From Arthrobacter sp. ISL-28 (GTDB lineage: Bacteria > Actinomycetota > Actinomycetes > Actinomycetales > Micrococcaceae), in the NCBI RefSeq assembly GCF_018613875.1, contig NZ_JAGGPJ010000020.1, positions 1 to 43,534 of the forward strand: a stretch of DNA of 43,534 nt. Direction: 5' to 3'. Position numbers and translations under genes: made by a program. Of this stretch, positions 24,797 through 33,894 are shown piece by piece (within the stretch, counting starts at the first letter, position 1; each line of letters starts with the position of its first letter). A model generated the notes under the pieces. That model saw only the letters and a program-made list of their open reading frames with translations, was not told the origin of the DNA and did no database searches.

Positions 24797-25099
24797 TCAG
24801 CTGTCCCTCAATGCTACCCGCGGGTAGGTACCGGTGCTAGGGGAGGGCTGGCCCTGAAAATCTCCGGGCAATTCAACAGTGGAGGCGTGGTGTACCAGCC
24901 GGTCCCACAGATCATTGAGGCCATGGACCATCGCGAGCAGCGTGCCGGCGACGATCAGCCAGGCCAGCCGCCCCACCCCCACCAGGACGAGTGCGGCAAA
25001 TGCCGCGGCCATCACGAACAGAACCAGCACCAAGGCAAAAACCAGTGTTCCGATGAATACCAAGGTGGCTGTCTCCACTGCACTTAGGTCGAACTGCAT
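24797..25099 (-). CDS. Small hypothetical membrane protein
   Basis: This 100-residue protein has a long hydrophobic region (about 10-60, probably two membrane helices: ATLVFIGTLVFALVLVLFVM and ALVLVGVGRLAWLIVAGTLL). A short hydrophilic tail follows. The ATG at 25099 is supported by AGGGGG upstream. Its first half resembles the N terminus of the 269-residue protein at 20149-20958. It lies just upstream of the acyl-CoA dehydrogenase in the same direction, 62 bases apart, but a functional link is not evident. Confidence 0.6.
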   Translation of the reverse strand: MQFDLSAVETATLVFIGTLVFALVLVLFVMAAAFAALVLVGVGRLAWLIVAGTLLAMVHGLNDLWDRLVHHASTVELPGDFQGQPSPSTGTYPRVALRDS

Positions 25100-25416
25100 G
25101 TGTCCCCCTGCGCCTTTGCTGCGGTTGAAATCAGTAGCACGAGCCTAGGATGCGGTGCTGGTGCAATCCACAGCCTGCGGGGCGGTTGCGCGCGTTGATA
25201 CGGGATCGAAACCATACTGCTCCGTAGGTCACGGCTATGTCTCAGAAACCTCGGCAGTAACAGCCATAACGTTACTTCGAAGGCGGTTTATGCAGGTATT
25301 CTTTGCAGCCGAATGCAGGCAACGCAGGCTGAAAGGGGGACTGCGTTAACCTTGTACTTGGCAGTTTTCGGGTTTCCCCTGCCGAAACCATCCCCAACGC
25401 AGCTGAAGGAGAGTGT
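25100..25416. other. Gene-free stretch before the Wadjet-like operon
   Basis: About 317 bases between divergent genes, with no convincing ORF. It must hold the promoter of the jetABC operon, which I could not define. It contains AT-richer patches near 25261-25305 and a CGGCAGGGG/CCCCTGCCG-type short inverted arrangement near 25376-25384. Confidence 0.4.
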
Positions 25417-26874
25417 GTGCCCCGGTCCACCACGTCCTCCGCTGACGCCATCAGCGCACGGCTCCGGGACCTCGAGCTCCTCACCAAAGGGCCCGCCTGG
25501 GCGCTCACGCGCTCCGCTCCCTGGGTGATTGCGGTGCTGCAGGCGTCCTTTACCCGCACCCGGCCGCAGCTTCCGCTGGAAGAGTTCCACGCCGACGTCG
25601 ACTCCTTCCTTGAGCAGCTCCGTCGCCAGGAGCCCGGGCTGGGTGGCGGCGCAAACGGCAAGACCTTCGGTGACGAATGGACGCGCAAGCAGTTCCTGAC
25701 GCGACGGAACCAATCAGGGCAGATCGTTTATGAAGTCACGGAACCTGCCGCCCGTGTGCTGGCGTTCCTGGACAGTCTTTCCAGCGAACGCTCCACCCTG
25801 AACGGTTCACGGCTGGGCACGCTGCTGGGCGATGTGGAGAAGCTCGCGAATGAGACCAACCCAGACCAAAGCGCCCGCCTGGAATCCCTGGAGGAGGAGA
25901 TCGAGGAGCGGCAGCAGCTGATCCAGGACATCAGCTCCGGGGACTTCGACGGGCTGCTCGATGACGATGAAGCCGTCGAAGCCGCCGGCAACATCCTGGA
26001 CCTTGCGGCCAGCCTGCCCGCCGACTACAAGAAGATGCGCGACCGCATCGAGGAGCTTGTGGGCGAACTGCGCAACCAAATCATCGAGGAATCGCTGACC
26101 AAGGGCGCCACGATGGCCCAGGTGCTGGAAGCCGACAAGCGGCTCCGGCAAAGCCCGGAAGGACGCACCTTCCGCTCGTTCACCGCTTTTCTCGAGGACC
26201 CGCAGCAGCAGCTGCGCTTCCGCTCGGCGATTGGCGAAGTCCTCAGCCGGCAGTTCGCGGACGACCTCTCGCCGGAGGACCGCGAAACCCTGAAGAACCT
26301 CGTGGCCGAACTCCGCCAGCAGCACAGCCAGATCCAGCGGATCTACGGCAAGCTCAGCGAGAGCCTGAACACCTACGTGCAGAGCGACGACTTCCGCCAG
26401 TCGGTCAGGTTGCGCAAGGTGCTGCGCGAGGCCGAACAGGCCATCCGCTCGCTGCCCTATGAGCGCGAACGGCCCGGCCTGGTCCGCGGCCCCGTGCTGT
26501 TTAACGCCGGCTTCGAGTCCCTTGCCATGGTGAAGCTGTTCGACCCTGACGAGTTCGCGGCCCCGCCCAAGCTCGCCGACCCCATCGCGTTCAGCGACTC
26601 TGACCGCTTGCGCTCGCCGCGCACCGGCAAGGCGCGCCCCGAGGCCATCCGGGCTGCATTTGCCGACGCCTCGACCCTGAGGGAAGCCTGGGAACAGCTG
26701 CCTCCCGAGGAACAGCACATCAACTCCATCCGCGCGCTCCTCTCGCACGCCCTCCACGACGGCGCGGGCTTCGACCGCGAAGCCTGGGACGCCGTCGAGT
26801 TTGAGCAGATCGACGGCACCACCCGCAAGGCCTACCTTCCGGTGGTCACCCTCACGAAGGACCCTGATGACTGA
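25417..26874 (+). CDS. jetA: Wadjet-like JetA (DUF3375), kleisin-type subunit
   Basis: This 485-residue protein starts at GTG 25417 with AAGGAG 5 bases upstream. The sequence follows DUF3375: [20 protein letters not shown] near the N terminus, an acidic middle ([14 protein letters not shown]) and [40 protein letters not shown] and the tail with [20 protein letters not shown] are also present. In Wadjet type I systems JetA is the kleisin that bridges the SMC-like JetC heads. Its stop overlaps the jetB start by 8 bases. The family assignment is strong, but whether this operon acts in defence or in chromosome handling is open because jetD is not here. Confidence 0.88.
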   Translation: MPRSTTSSADAISARLRDLELLTKGPAWALTRSAPWVIAVLQASFTRTRPQLPLEEFHADVDSFLEQLRRQEPGLGGGANGKTFGDEWTRKQFLTRRNQSGQIVYEVTEPAARVLAFLDSLSSERSTLNGSRLGTLLGDVEKLANETNPDQSARLESLEEEIEERQQLIQDISSGDFDGLLDDDEAVEAAGNILDLAASLPADYKKMRDRIEELVGELRNQIIEESLTKGATMAQVLEADKRLRQSPEGRTFRSFTAFLEDPQQQLRFRSAIGEVLSRQFADDLSPEDRETLKNLVAELRQQHSQIQRIYGKLSESLNTYVQSDDFRQSVRLRKVLREAEQAIRSLPYERERPGLVRGPVLFNAGFESLAMVKLFDPDEFAAPPKLADPIAFSDSDRLRSPRTGKARPEAIRAAFADASTLREAWEQLPPEEQHINSIRALLSHALHDGAGFDREAWDAVEFEQIDGTTRKAYLPVVTLTKDPDD

Positions 26875-27802
26875 AGAAATGACGACGGCGGACGCCCCGC
26901 TGGAAGACCCCGCCCCGCTGGTCGAGCGTGGGGCCACGCCTGCCGGGTTCCCTGACCGAGCTTGCGAGGTTAGGGGGCAGGTGGGGACCGTGACCGAGGG
27001 TTCGACAAGCCCCATCACCCGCGGGGTAACCCCGAGTGACACTTTCGTCGACGGCGCGGCGCTGTTCCCGGGCGATACGGGCGTGCTCTCCATGAAGGTG
27101 CGCCAGGCCCTCGTGAAACTGCTGAAGGGCCCCTACGTCGACGGCGGCCGCGACGAAAAGCTCTGGACAACCCTCCTGGACCACCAGCTCATTCTCCGCA
27201 GCAGGCTCTCAGAAATGTTCCTCACCCTGCAGCTGGACCACGACCGCAAGATCGCGGTGCTGCGCCCGGTCGATCCGGAGGCCATCGGCGGCAGCGCCCG
27301 CTCCAGCATCCTGCGGCAGCAGCGCGCGCTGAGCCGGGTGGAAACGATCGTGCTCCTGCGCCTCCGGCTGCTGCTGGACCGCCACGTCACGGCACAGACC
27401 GATCCCACCATCACCCGCGAGGAAATCGCCGAGCTCGTGGCGCACTACCAGCCGGCAGGCCAGCAGGATGCCCTCCGCGATTCGGACGTCGTCAACCGCG
27501 CCATCACCAAGCTCCTGGCCCGCCAACTCCTCCTCACCACCGGTCTGGACGACGTCTACACCATCTCGAACGCCCTCCCGCTGGCCCTCCCCTTCGAAAA
27601 CATAGGGGACATCCCAGCCCAGATCGAAGCCCTGGTCACAGCCACAGCAGACCCCACAGGCACGGAAGCACTGATAGAGCTCGACGACAACGGGTCGCCT
27701 GCTCCCGACGAAGAGAGCGAAGGCGACGGCGATGCCGCCCAGGGAGTGGCATCGCCGTCGTCGTCCAACCCAGCCACGGCCATGGACGGAGCAGACAAGT
27801 GA
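26867..27802 (+). CDS. jetB: Wadjet-like JetB (DUF4194), kite-type subunit, with N-terminal insert
   Basis: From the ATG at 26867 (AAGGA upstream, inside the jetA end) this encodes 311 residues. The DUF4194 region runs from about residue 62 ([20 protein letters not shown]) to about 265 and includes winged-helix-like segments ([33 protein letters not shown]). In Wadjet, JetB dimers bind the kleisin JetA. Residues about 18-56 look unlike the rest and appear to be repeat-derived ([20 protein letters not shown]). The acidic C-terminal tail (about 265-311) is disordered, and its DNA holds a 13-bp inverted repeat just before jetC. The jetC start overlaps its stop (GTGA). Confidence 0.85.
   Translation: MTEEMTTADAPLEDPAPLVERGATPAGFPDRACEVRGQVGTVTEGSTSPITRGVTPSDTFVDGAALFPGDTGVLSMKVRQALVKLLKGPYVDGGRDEKLWTTLLDHQLILRSRLSEMFLTLQLDHDRKIAVLRPVDPEAIGGSARSSILRQQRALSRVETIVLLRLRLLLDRHVTAQTDPTITREEIAELVAHYQPAGQQDALRDSDVVNRAITKLLARQLLLTTGLDDVYTISNALPLALPFENIGDIPAQIEALVTATADPTGTEALIELDDNGSPAPDEESEGDGDAAQGVASPSSSNPATAMDGADK
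26920..27034. repeat. Probable intergenic-type repeat inserted in the jetB N-terminal coding region
   Basis: About 115 bases stand out within jetB. They include a GCGTGG-GG-CCACGC hairpin (26925-26938), the stretch ACCGAGCTTGCGAG and GGTTCGACAAGCC. Such strings recall dispersed intergenic repeats of Arthrobacter-type genomes. The reading frame stays open across it. No second full copy is in this window, so the repeat nature is inferred. Confidence 0.45.
27724..27760 (+). promoter_or_regulatory. Perfect 13-bp inverted repeat at the jetB 3' end
   Basis: CGACGGCGATGCC (27724-27736) and GGCATCGCCGTCG (27748-27760) are perfect reverse complements with an 11-base loop, ending 38 bases before the jetC GTG. 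The RNA hairpin could tune jetC translation or transcript stability; it has no T-run. Confidence 0.6.
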
Positions 27803-30800
27803 GCATCGCAACCATGCTGCCGATGGGCGAGCTCACCAACCCGGGCCAGATGCGCCTGGCCCTGGTCCAGGTGGTCAACTGGGGCACGTTCCACGGAGCC
27901 CACACGATGCACGTGGACCGCAACGGCACGCTGCTGACGGGCAACTCCGGGGTGGGCAAGTCCACGCTGTTCGATGCCATGCTCCGCGTGTTCGATGCCC
28001 GGCCGCGCAGCAATGAGGCCGCCGCCCAGCGGTCGGGCGGGGCTGTGGAGGACAAGAGGACGACGTTCACGTACATGCGCGGCAAGGTGGGCGACAAGGC
28101 GGTGGGCGAGGGCTCGGCCAGTGCTTTTCAGCGCCCCGGTGCCACATGGTCCGCCGTCGCGCTGACGTTCGACAACGCGGCCGGGACCAAGGTAACGGTG
28201 TCCGCCCTCTTTGATCTGCCGAAGAACGGTACGGAATCGAGTGTCGGCCGCTATTACCTGATCGACCACAAGCCGCTGGACCTGCCCGCGATCGAGGACA
28301 TCGCCGAGAAGCGTTTCACCAAGGCTGCGCTGGAGGGCATCTTCCCGGATGCCCAGGTCTTCGACGTCCACAAGGCCTTCGCCGAACGCTTCCGCCGCCT
28401 CCTTGGCATCAACTCGGACCAGGCCCTGCCGCTGCTCCGCGTGATCCAGGCAGGCAAGGGCCTGGGCGGCAGCGTCAACACGTTCTTCCGCGACCAGGTG
28501 CTGGATGCGCCGGCCACGCTGGCGGCGGCGGATGACGTCGTCGAGGAATTCAGCAACCTGATGTCCATCCGTCAGCGCCTCGAGGACGTGCGCCAGCAGC
28601 GCGACCAGCTCGCTCCGGTGCCGGACCTGAACCGGGAGTACGCCCAGTCGCTGCTGCATGCGAACCGGCTCCGGGAACTCGCCGGCGAGGAGTTCGAGGC
28701 CTACCGGCAGCAGCTTGCGGTCACGGTGCATGAGAAGACCCTGGCCCGCTTCAAGGGGCTCGCGCAGGCCAAAGCCAAGGAACTGGGAGCGGAACGGGCG
28801 GTCCGCGACGGCCTCGCCAAGGAGCTGCGCCAGCTCGAGGCTGAGTACAACAACCAGGGCGGCAACGCCATCTCGTCCATCGAGCAGTCCCTCGAGAACG
28901 CCCGCGTCAGCCTCAAGCTCCGGAAGCAGGTGGAGGAAGCCGCCCGCCAGGCGCTGGCCGACGCAGGCCTGCAGCTGGACTGGACGGCGGAGGGCTGGGA
29001 ACAGGCCCACGGGCAGGCAGCCGCCCGGTCCGCCGAGCTCAAGGATGATGCGGAGGCACTGAAGGAGCTGCGTTTCGAGGCGTTCGACGGGCACGCGACC
29101 AGGAAACGCGAGCTCGCCGCTGCTGAGCAGGAGCTCGTCTCGCTGAAGACGCGAAAGTCCCTGCTGCCGCCGTCGAGCATCGAGAACCGGGCGGCCATCG
29201 CGGCCGCCACCGGCGTGCCGGAGGAACTGATGCCTTTCGGCGGCGAGCTCATCGACCTCGCCGAGGGGGAGGAGCGGTGGCGGCCGGCTGCCGAGCGGGC
29301 GCTGCGGAACCTCGCCACCACGCTGCTTGTCCCCGGCGAGCACTTTGCAGCGGTCACGCGTTACCTGAACGACCACTCGGTCCGGGGCGCCCTGCGCGCG
29401 GTCGATGTGTCCAAGCCGCTCGCCGGCGGCGCCCTGGCTGTGGAGGACGTGTCCGACGGCGACCTGCTGACCAAGCTGGACATCCTCACCACCGGGGCAA
29501 AGGGCAGCTCTGCCGCACAAGCAAGCGAATGGATCCGAGAACGCATCGCCCTCGATTTCTCCTACCCGTGTGTGGAAAACCCGGACGAACTGGCCGGGCT
29601 CGATAAGGGCCTGAGCCTGGGCGGCGTGGTCAAGCGGAACCGGCACACTGTGGAAAAGGACGACCGCTTCACCAGCCGCCAGGACTATGTGCTGGGCTTC
29701 GACAACGCCTCCAAGCTCGAACTCGTGGCGGCCCAGGTGGCCGACCTGCAGCAGGAGCTCGCCAAGGCCGCCGAACTCGCTCAGAGCCGGGAGGAATCCC
29801 ACCAGGGCATGACGCGGCAGCTTGAGGCGCTGCGGCGGGTGGCCGACGACAACCGTACCTGGGAGCAGGTTTCTGCGGCCGTTGCCGCGGATGAACTGGC
29901 CCGGATTGAACAGCGGCTCAAGGACGCCCTCGCGGCGCAGGCGGACCTCGAACCCCTGCGTGCCAACATCGAGGCCGCCAGGCAGAAGCACCAGTCCAGC
30001 ACCGAAGCTGCCGCCGTGCTGCAGAGCGAATACAAGGCACTGGACCAGCGCCTCACCAGTGCCGATTCGCTGCTGGAAACCGCGCGGACCCGCCTGCGCC
30101 AGGCGCCGCCGTCGGAGTCCACGGTCGCAGCGCTGGAACCCTACTTCGCGGATTTCGGCGACGTGACCGAAATGCATGAACTGGACAACCTCTGCGCCCG
30201 GGTCAGGACCCAGCTGCTGGGCGAGCTGCACGCCGCCGAATCCCGCGGCCAGGCAACCTCCGAACGGCTGACCCGGATCTTCGAGGGCTTTGTGCGCGAG
30301 TGGGGCACGGCGATTTCGGCTGACCACGGAACCTCGATCGGCGCGGCTGGTGAATTCGAAGCCCGCTACCACGCCATCGTCAGCGACGGCCTGCCCGCCC
30401 AGGAAGCCGAGTTCCGACAGTTCTTCAACCAGCGGACGCACGAGTCGTTCAGCACGCTGCTGCACCTGCTGGATGAGGAACGGCGCTCTATCACGAGCCG
30501 CATCCTGCCCCTGAACGGCATCCTGTCCAAGGTCAATTTCCACGAGGGCAGCTTCCTCGAGCTCGACATCAAGCAGACCCTGCCGGCCACCGCCAAGCAA
30601 TTCAAGGACGCCATCCAGAACGCGCTCAAGACCCGGCACTCACGGCCGGCCCGCGCGGCTTCGGGCGCTGCGTCGGGTACTGAGCCCGACGACGACGCCG
30701 AGCTCACCAACCGCTACAAGTCCCTGGAAACGCTCGTGAAGCGTCTGGGTTCGCAGACGCCGGAGGACCGGCGCTGGCGCGCAGAGGTGCTGGACGTGCG

Positions 30801-31278
30801 CGGGCACTTGTTCATCCAGTGCAAGGAGCACCGCGAAGTCCAGGACCCGTCCGGAAAGAAGGGCGGAAAGCGGACCGAGGTGTTCATGCACGCCGATACG
30901 GGCTCCATGTCCGGTGGCGAGCGGCAGCGGTTCACCGCGTTCATTATGGCAGCGGCGCTGAGTTACCAGCTGGGCATCGCCGAACAGGGCTTCACTACAT
31001 ACGGCACCGTGATGATGGACGAGGCTTTCGTCCTGGCCTCCGAGGAATTCGCCGGGGCCGGCATCAAGGCGCTGCACGAGTTTGGCTTCCAGCTGCTCCT
31101 GGCCGCTCCGGAGAACGTGATCGACCTGTCCCGCCACCTCGGCTCGGTCACGGAGATCCTCCGGGACAAGCGCACCAACCGCTCCGGCGTGCTGACTGCT
31201 CCCGTGATCTCCCCGAAGGCTGGGTCCGAGGGGCAATGGCGGTCCGAGGCCAACCCCGTGGACATCGTGCTGCGCTGA
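27799..31278 (+). CDS. jetC: Wadjet-like JetC, SMC/SbcC-type ATPase
   Basis: This 1159-residue ATPase has Walker [10 protein letters not shown] (48-56), the ABC signature SMSGGERQR (1036-1044) and Walker B VMMDEAF (from 1071). Between the head halves lie long coiled-coil stretches rich in Glu, Ala, Arg and Gln (about 265-430 and 640-780). A central hinge-like globular part lies at about 440-620 ([20 protein letters not shown] onward). JetC homologues form SMC-like loop extruders that act on circular DNA in Wadjet. All ATPase motifs are intact. The GTG at 27799 overlaps the jetB stop; an ATG at 27814 is possible. No jetD nuclease gene follows; a repeat and a lipoprotein gene come next. Confidence 0.92.
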   Translation: MSIATMLPMGELTNPGQMRLALVQVVNWGTFHGAHTMHVDRNGTLLTGNSGVGKSTLFDAMLRVFDARPRSNEAAAQRSGGAVEDKRTTFTYMRGKVGDKAVGEGSASAFQRPGATWSAVALTFDNAAGTKVTVSALFDLPKNGTESSVGRYYLIDHKPLDLPAIEDIAEKRFTKAALEGIFPDAQVFDVHKAFAERFRRLLGINSDQALPLLRVIQAGKGLGGSVNTFFRDQVLDAPATLAAADDVVEEFSNLMSIRQRLEDVRQQRDQLAPVPDLNREYAQSLLHANRLRELAGEEFEAYRQQLAVTVHEKTLARFKGLAQAKAKELGAERAVRDGLAKELRQLEAEYNNQGGNAISSIEQSLENARVSLKLRKQVEEAARQALADAGLQLDWTAEGWEQAHGQAAARSAELKDDAEALKELRFEAFDGHATRKRELAAAEQELVSLKTRKSLLPPSSIENRAAIAAATGVPEELMPFGGELIDLAEGEERWRPAAERALRNLATTLLVPGEHFAAVTRYLNDHSVRGALRAVDVSKPLAGGALAVEDVSDGDLLTKLDILTTGAKGSSAAQASEWIRERIALDFSYPCVENPDELAGLDKGLSLGGVVKRNRHTVEKDDRFTSRQDYVLGFDNASKLELVAAQVADLQQELAKAAELAQSREESHQGMTRQLEALRRVADDNRTWEQVSAAVAADELARIEQRLKDALAAQADLEPLRANIEAARQKHQSSTEAAAVLQSEYKALDQRLTSADSLLETARTRLRQAPPSESTVAALEPYFADFGDVTEMHELDNLCARVRTQLLGELHAAESRGQATSERLTRIFEGFVREWGTAISADHGTSIGAAGEFEARYHAIVSDGLPAQEAEFRQFFNQRTHESFSTLLHLLDEERRSITSRILPLNGILSKVNFHEGSFLELDIKQTLPATAKQFKDAIQNALKTRHSRPARAASGAASGTEPDDDAELTNRYKSLETLVKRLGSQTPEDRRWRAEVLDVRGHLFIQCKEHREVQDPSGKKGGKRTEVFMHADTGSMSGGERQRFTAFIMAAALSYQLGIAEQGFTTYGTVMMDEAFVLASEEFAGAGIKALHEFGFQLLLAAPENVIDLSRHLGSVTEILRDKRTNRSGVLTAPVISPKAGSEGQWRSEANPVDIVLR

Positions 31279-31285
31279 AGCGCCG

Positions 31286-31369
31286 CCAATACCGGACCCT
31301 CCCGCAGTTCCTGCTGCGCGTACCCGGATCCTCCCGCAGTTCCTGCTGCCAATACCGGATCCTCCCGCG
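31286..31369. repeat. 31-32 bp tandem repeat, about 2.7 copies
   Basis: Units at 31286-31316, 31317-31348 and 31349-31369 share a core of ACCGGA(C/T)CCTCCCGCAG followed by TTCCTGCTG; the third is cut short. The array begins 8 bases after the jetC stop, where a jetD gene would be expected. Confidence 0.8.
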
Positions 31370-31571
31370 ACCCCTTCGTAACCCCGCGCGCGGAATAATA
31401 ACAAATCGATGGATTTATTCGTCGATCGCTACCGGGAGCCTGCTCCTGCATGCGATCGTGTTGAGCACCAACACTTCGCCACACGCTCCAGCAGGGTCAT
31501 CACCACTTCCACGCGGCGGGCCTGAGCCACCCTCTTTTGAGCTTGACGGCGTCCTCACGAAAGGCACCATC
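31370..31571. other. Intergenic region after the repeat array
   Basis: No gene is seen. An AT-rich patch at about 31393-31419 contains AATAACAAATC and GATTTATT as imperfect inverted arms. It may form part of the promoter of the lipoprotein gene. Confidence 0.35.
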
Positions 31572-32336
31572 ATGCGTCCTGCACATGCACCATTCATCGT
31601 GGCCCTTGCGACCGCAGCCACCCTCAGCCTTGCTGGCTGCGGGGCGGTCGCGGAGTCGGCGTCCAGCAAGGCGACAGCGCCGGCAACAACGGCCGCCGCT
31701 GCGCCAGCGACTGCCAAGCCTGCAGCTGCAACAGCCACGCCTGCACCTTCCAGTGCGAAACCGTCAGCGGATGCTGCGCCGGGTGCTGGTGCGCCGGGTC
31801 CTGCCGGGTCCGGCACTGCCGCGCCCGGTTCTGCTGACCTGGCAACCTTCACCTTCCCGGGTGGCAAGGTGTCCTTCAAGTACCCGGCCAAATGGAAAGT
31901 GGAACTCTTCACCGGGTCGAGTACGCCCCCGGTGTCGGGAACGGCGACCGTCTACGATGCCAACGGCAACAAGCAGGCCACTGTGTACTCGGGGCACATT
32001 GCCGACGGCGTGACCCACCCGGTCACCAGGGACGTTTTCGAAACCCAGCCGGTTCCCGGCCTGCAACAGCAGCCGGCTCCTACCGCCCACTACTCCTTCT
32101 ACGTGGACCGGATGGAGGATAACCCGACGTACCGTATGCACCTCACGGCGGGGGCGCCGTCATCCGGCGCCGACATGGCGCTGGACGGCATCATTCGCGT
32201 CGGAAAAGACGTGCTGGTCGCTGACGTGCAGTTCATCGAGAAGCCCTTCGCCAGCGACGCCGCGGCCAAGTCCTGGCTGGCGGGCGCCGAGGGTCAGGCA
32301 CTCAAGGCGCTGTTGTTGAGCATCTCCTACCGCTGA
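31572..32336 (+). CDS. Putative secreted lipoprotein
   Basis: From the ATG at 31572 (AAAGG 7 bases upstream) this encodes 254 residues. A signal peptide ends in the lipobox LSLAGC, with the lipid-modified Cys at 23. An Ala/Pro/Thr-rich linker (about 24-90) spans the wall. A globular domain begins at FTFPGGKVSFKYPAKWKVEL and ends at ALKALLLSISYR. This domain recalls PsbP- or Mog1-like domains of actinobacterial lipoproteins, but I would not name it firmly. No functional partner is clear. A strong hairpin follows its stop. Confidence 0.75.
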   Translation: MRPAHAPFIVALATAATLSLAGCGAVAESASSKATAPATTAAAAPATAKPAAATATPAPSSAKPSADAAPGAGAPGPAGSGTAAPGSADLATFTFPGGKVSFKYPAKWKVELFTGSSTPPVSGTATVYDANGNKQATVYSGHIADGVTHPVTRDVFETQPVPGLQQQPAPTAHYSFYVDRMEDNPTYRMHLTAGAPSSGADMALDGIIRVGKDVLVADVQFIEKPFASDAAAKSWLAGAEGQALKALLLSISYR

Positions 32337-32342
32337 GCCGAG

Positions 32343-32391
32343 CCGCTGGTTGAGCTTGGGAGCCGGGCGTGGCCCCAAGTTCAACCAGCGG
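32343..32391. terminator. Strong hairpin between convergent genes
   Basis: CCGCTGGTTGAGCTTGGG (32343-32360) pairs over 18 positions with CCCAAGTTCAACCAGCGG (32374-32391), with one G-T pair and a 13-base loop. It begins 7 bases after the lipoprotein stop. It could be a bidirectional terminator without a T-run, or a copy of a dispersed palindromic repeat. Confidence 0.6.
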
Positions 32392-32416
32392 ACCGACCGA
32401 TCAACGGATGCCTGGC

Positions 32417-32904
32417 CTACCGGCCCTGGATACGGTCCAGGAACTGCCCTGTGCGCGATCAGCCCGTCGATCTGGCGGAGCACGACGGCGGCCGGGATTG
32501 ATCTCGTTGGCCGGCGGTTCTACCCTCACATTGCCGCAGCAGAGGAAGTCCGCGCAGATCAGCATGCCAACGGTGTTGCCGTTGCGCCCGGACTGACCGG
32601 CCCGGCGGGCCACCCAGAGCAGCACGTCCTCTTTGGAGAAGACGTCGCGGCGCAACTCGCACAGCACCGACCGGCTCTTCTTCGCTCCGCCTTCGGGTGC
32701 GCGGAGCATGATGCCAGTGAGGCCCTCGGGGCGGGGAACCACGAGGTAACCGCGGAGCGGCATCTTTTCGTCCCGCCAGCCGAGGAAGTCGAGCCGGTCC
32801 CAGTCCAGGGCATCGAAGTCCCGTGGCAGGTTCAGCTTCGCCGCCTCAGAGCGGCTGGCGTTGATGAAGGATGAGCGGATCTGTTGGGGCGTGATTTTCT
32901 GCAT
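32417..32904 (-). pseudogene. FBP-family protein (EF-G-binding-like), apparently frameshifted
   Basis: The ATG at 32904 opens a 167-codon frame beginning MQKITPQQIRSSFINASRSE. Its body matches the FBP domain (GRNGNTVGMLICADFLC). After NEINP the frame turns into Arg/Pro-rich residues. If one G is dropped near 32490-32496 the frame gives VVLRQIDGLIAHR. If another G is dropped near 32446-32450 it ends QFLDRIQGR with a TAG at 32419-32417, a sensible 161-residue protein. The first zinc pair also reads CELR instead of CxxC. The family relates to EF-G-binding FusB/FBP proteins. It is 6 bases downstream of the TetR gene. Decay or sequencing error are both possible. Confidence 0.65.
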
Positions 32905-32910
32905 GGAGAC

Positions 32911-33459
32911 CTAGGCCGGGGTGGCCGCGCACGCGTCGATCTGGGCCTGGACGATTTTCCCGTAATGCGCCACAAGCTCGTCGAAGTCCCAGCCTTCGAA
33001 CAGGCCGAGGGTGCGCACTGTCTCCCCGAAACCCGTCATCAGGGCGGTCACGGTGGAAGCGAAACGACGGTCCGGTGTGCTGTCCCCGATGAGCCCTGCG
33101 ACGGAGCCGAGGTAGCGTTCGCGCATCTCGATCCGCGCCGTCTCGGGGTCAGGGGAGTCGTGGACGCTGAACGGGATCATGGCCCAGGGCTCCTGCGTGC
33201 CGCGTTCCCGGCGCATCAGCACACGGAACACGAGCGCACTGCCGAGTTCCGACGTCGGGACGTTCAGCTCGGCGAGCAGGGACTCGTCCGGCTGCACGGC
33301 GGCAAACAGTTTGTCCTTGGAGACGAACAGCTTCATCACCAGGGCAGCCGAAACGCCTGCTTCGCCGGCGATGTCCCGGACGGTCACCGCCCGGTAACCG
33401 CGCTCGCCGAAGAGGCGCCCGGCCGCGCTGAGGATCGCCTTATGGCTCGGGCCGCTCAT
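32911..33459 (-). CDS. TetR-family transcriptional regulator
   Basis: From the ATG at 33459 this encodes 182 residues. The N-terminal helix-turn-helix is clear (AILSAAGRLFGERGYRAVTV, RDIAGEAGVSAALVMKLFVS, residues about 7-50). The C-terminal ligand-binding helices follow (RTLGLFEGWDFDELVAHYGK near the end). The start overlaps the stop of a possible 41-codon upstream ORF (ATGA), and the FBP-family gene begins 6 bases after its stop. TetR regulators usually repress a nearby efflux or enzyme gene; none is obvious here apart from the damaged FBP gene. The effector is unknown. Confidence 0.83.
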   Translation of the reverse strand: MSGPSHKAILSAAGRLFGERGYRAVTVRDIAGEAGVSAALVMKLFVSKDKLFAAVQPDESLLAELNVPTSELGSALVFRVLMRRERGTQEPWAMIPFSVHDSPDPETARIEMRERYLGSVAGLIGDSTPDRRFASTVTALMTGFGETVRTLGLFEGWDFDELVAHYGKIVQAQIDACAATPA

Positions 33460-33581
33460 GCACTCACCGGCTCTCCGGCGGTCTGTTTCTCCAGCAGGGA
33501 CGCAGCGTGGTCTGCGGTTACGGATCGGTTGTCGACGGCGAGCTTCCGCGCCATGGCCTGATGAGTCACAGGATGAAGCAT
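33456..33581 (-). CDS. Possible small ORF coupled to the TetR gene
   Basis: A 41-residue frame starting MLHPVTHQAMARKLAVDNRS ends at a TGA that overlaps the TetR start (ATGA). No good ribosome-binding site is seen. It may be a leader peptide or a remnant; the 4-base overlap is the main support. Confidence 0.25.
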   Translation of the reverse strand: MLHPVTHQAMARKLAVDNRSVTADHAASLLEKQTAGEPVSA

Positions 33582-33894
33582 AGTCACGATGTCGCTGTCG
33601 GCGACGGGCAGCGGAAGAGCGCACCCGCCGTCGGATGTGCAGGACGGTGACGTCGGCAGGAGTGAGGGCGTGGCGGTCAGCCGCCGGAATGCGCCCTGCA
33701 TCACTGATGGCAGGCGGCCGCAGGGGGTGAAGCGTGTTTACTGTCCGTCGAGTGAGCCGCTGTTCGCCACGGTTCGCCTGGATTTACTGGCGTTTTTTAT
33801 GTCACTCGGGCAATTACGTGACGCGAAGCTTTCCTAATTCGGGCGAGGATAGGCTAGCCTTACTCGGGTTCGCTTCATTCATCTAAGGAGTTTC
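33582..33894. other. Intergenic control region of the iron-uptake operon
   Basis: About 310 bases without a convincing gene. The right end is AT-richer and carries the iron box at 33844-33862 and the Shine-Dalgarno sequence AAGGAG at 33885-33890. Confidence 0.5.
33844..33862 (+). promoter_or_regulatory. IdeR/DtxR-type iron box
   Basis: CGAGGATAGGCTAGCCTTA matches about 14 of 19 positions of the actinobacterial consensus TTAGGTTAGGCTAACCTAA, with the central AGGCTAGCCT forming a 10-bp perfect palindrome. A TAGGCT -10-like hexamer lies within it. Iron-loaded IdeR would block transcription of the downstream uptake operon. Confidence 0.7.

Noticed and set aside
26995..27015. GGTTCGACAAGCC resembling a tRNA T-loop
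   Set aside because: No acceptor or anticodon stem can be formed around it; it is inside jetB and fits a dispersed repeat better.
27556..30639. Minus-strand open frame of 1027 codons opposite jetC
   Set aside because: High GC keeps the antisense frame of jetC open; its translation has no recognisable domain, while jetC has all ATPase motifs.
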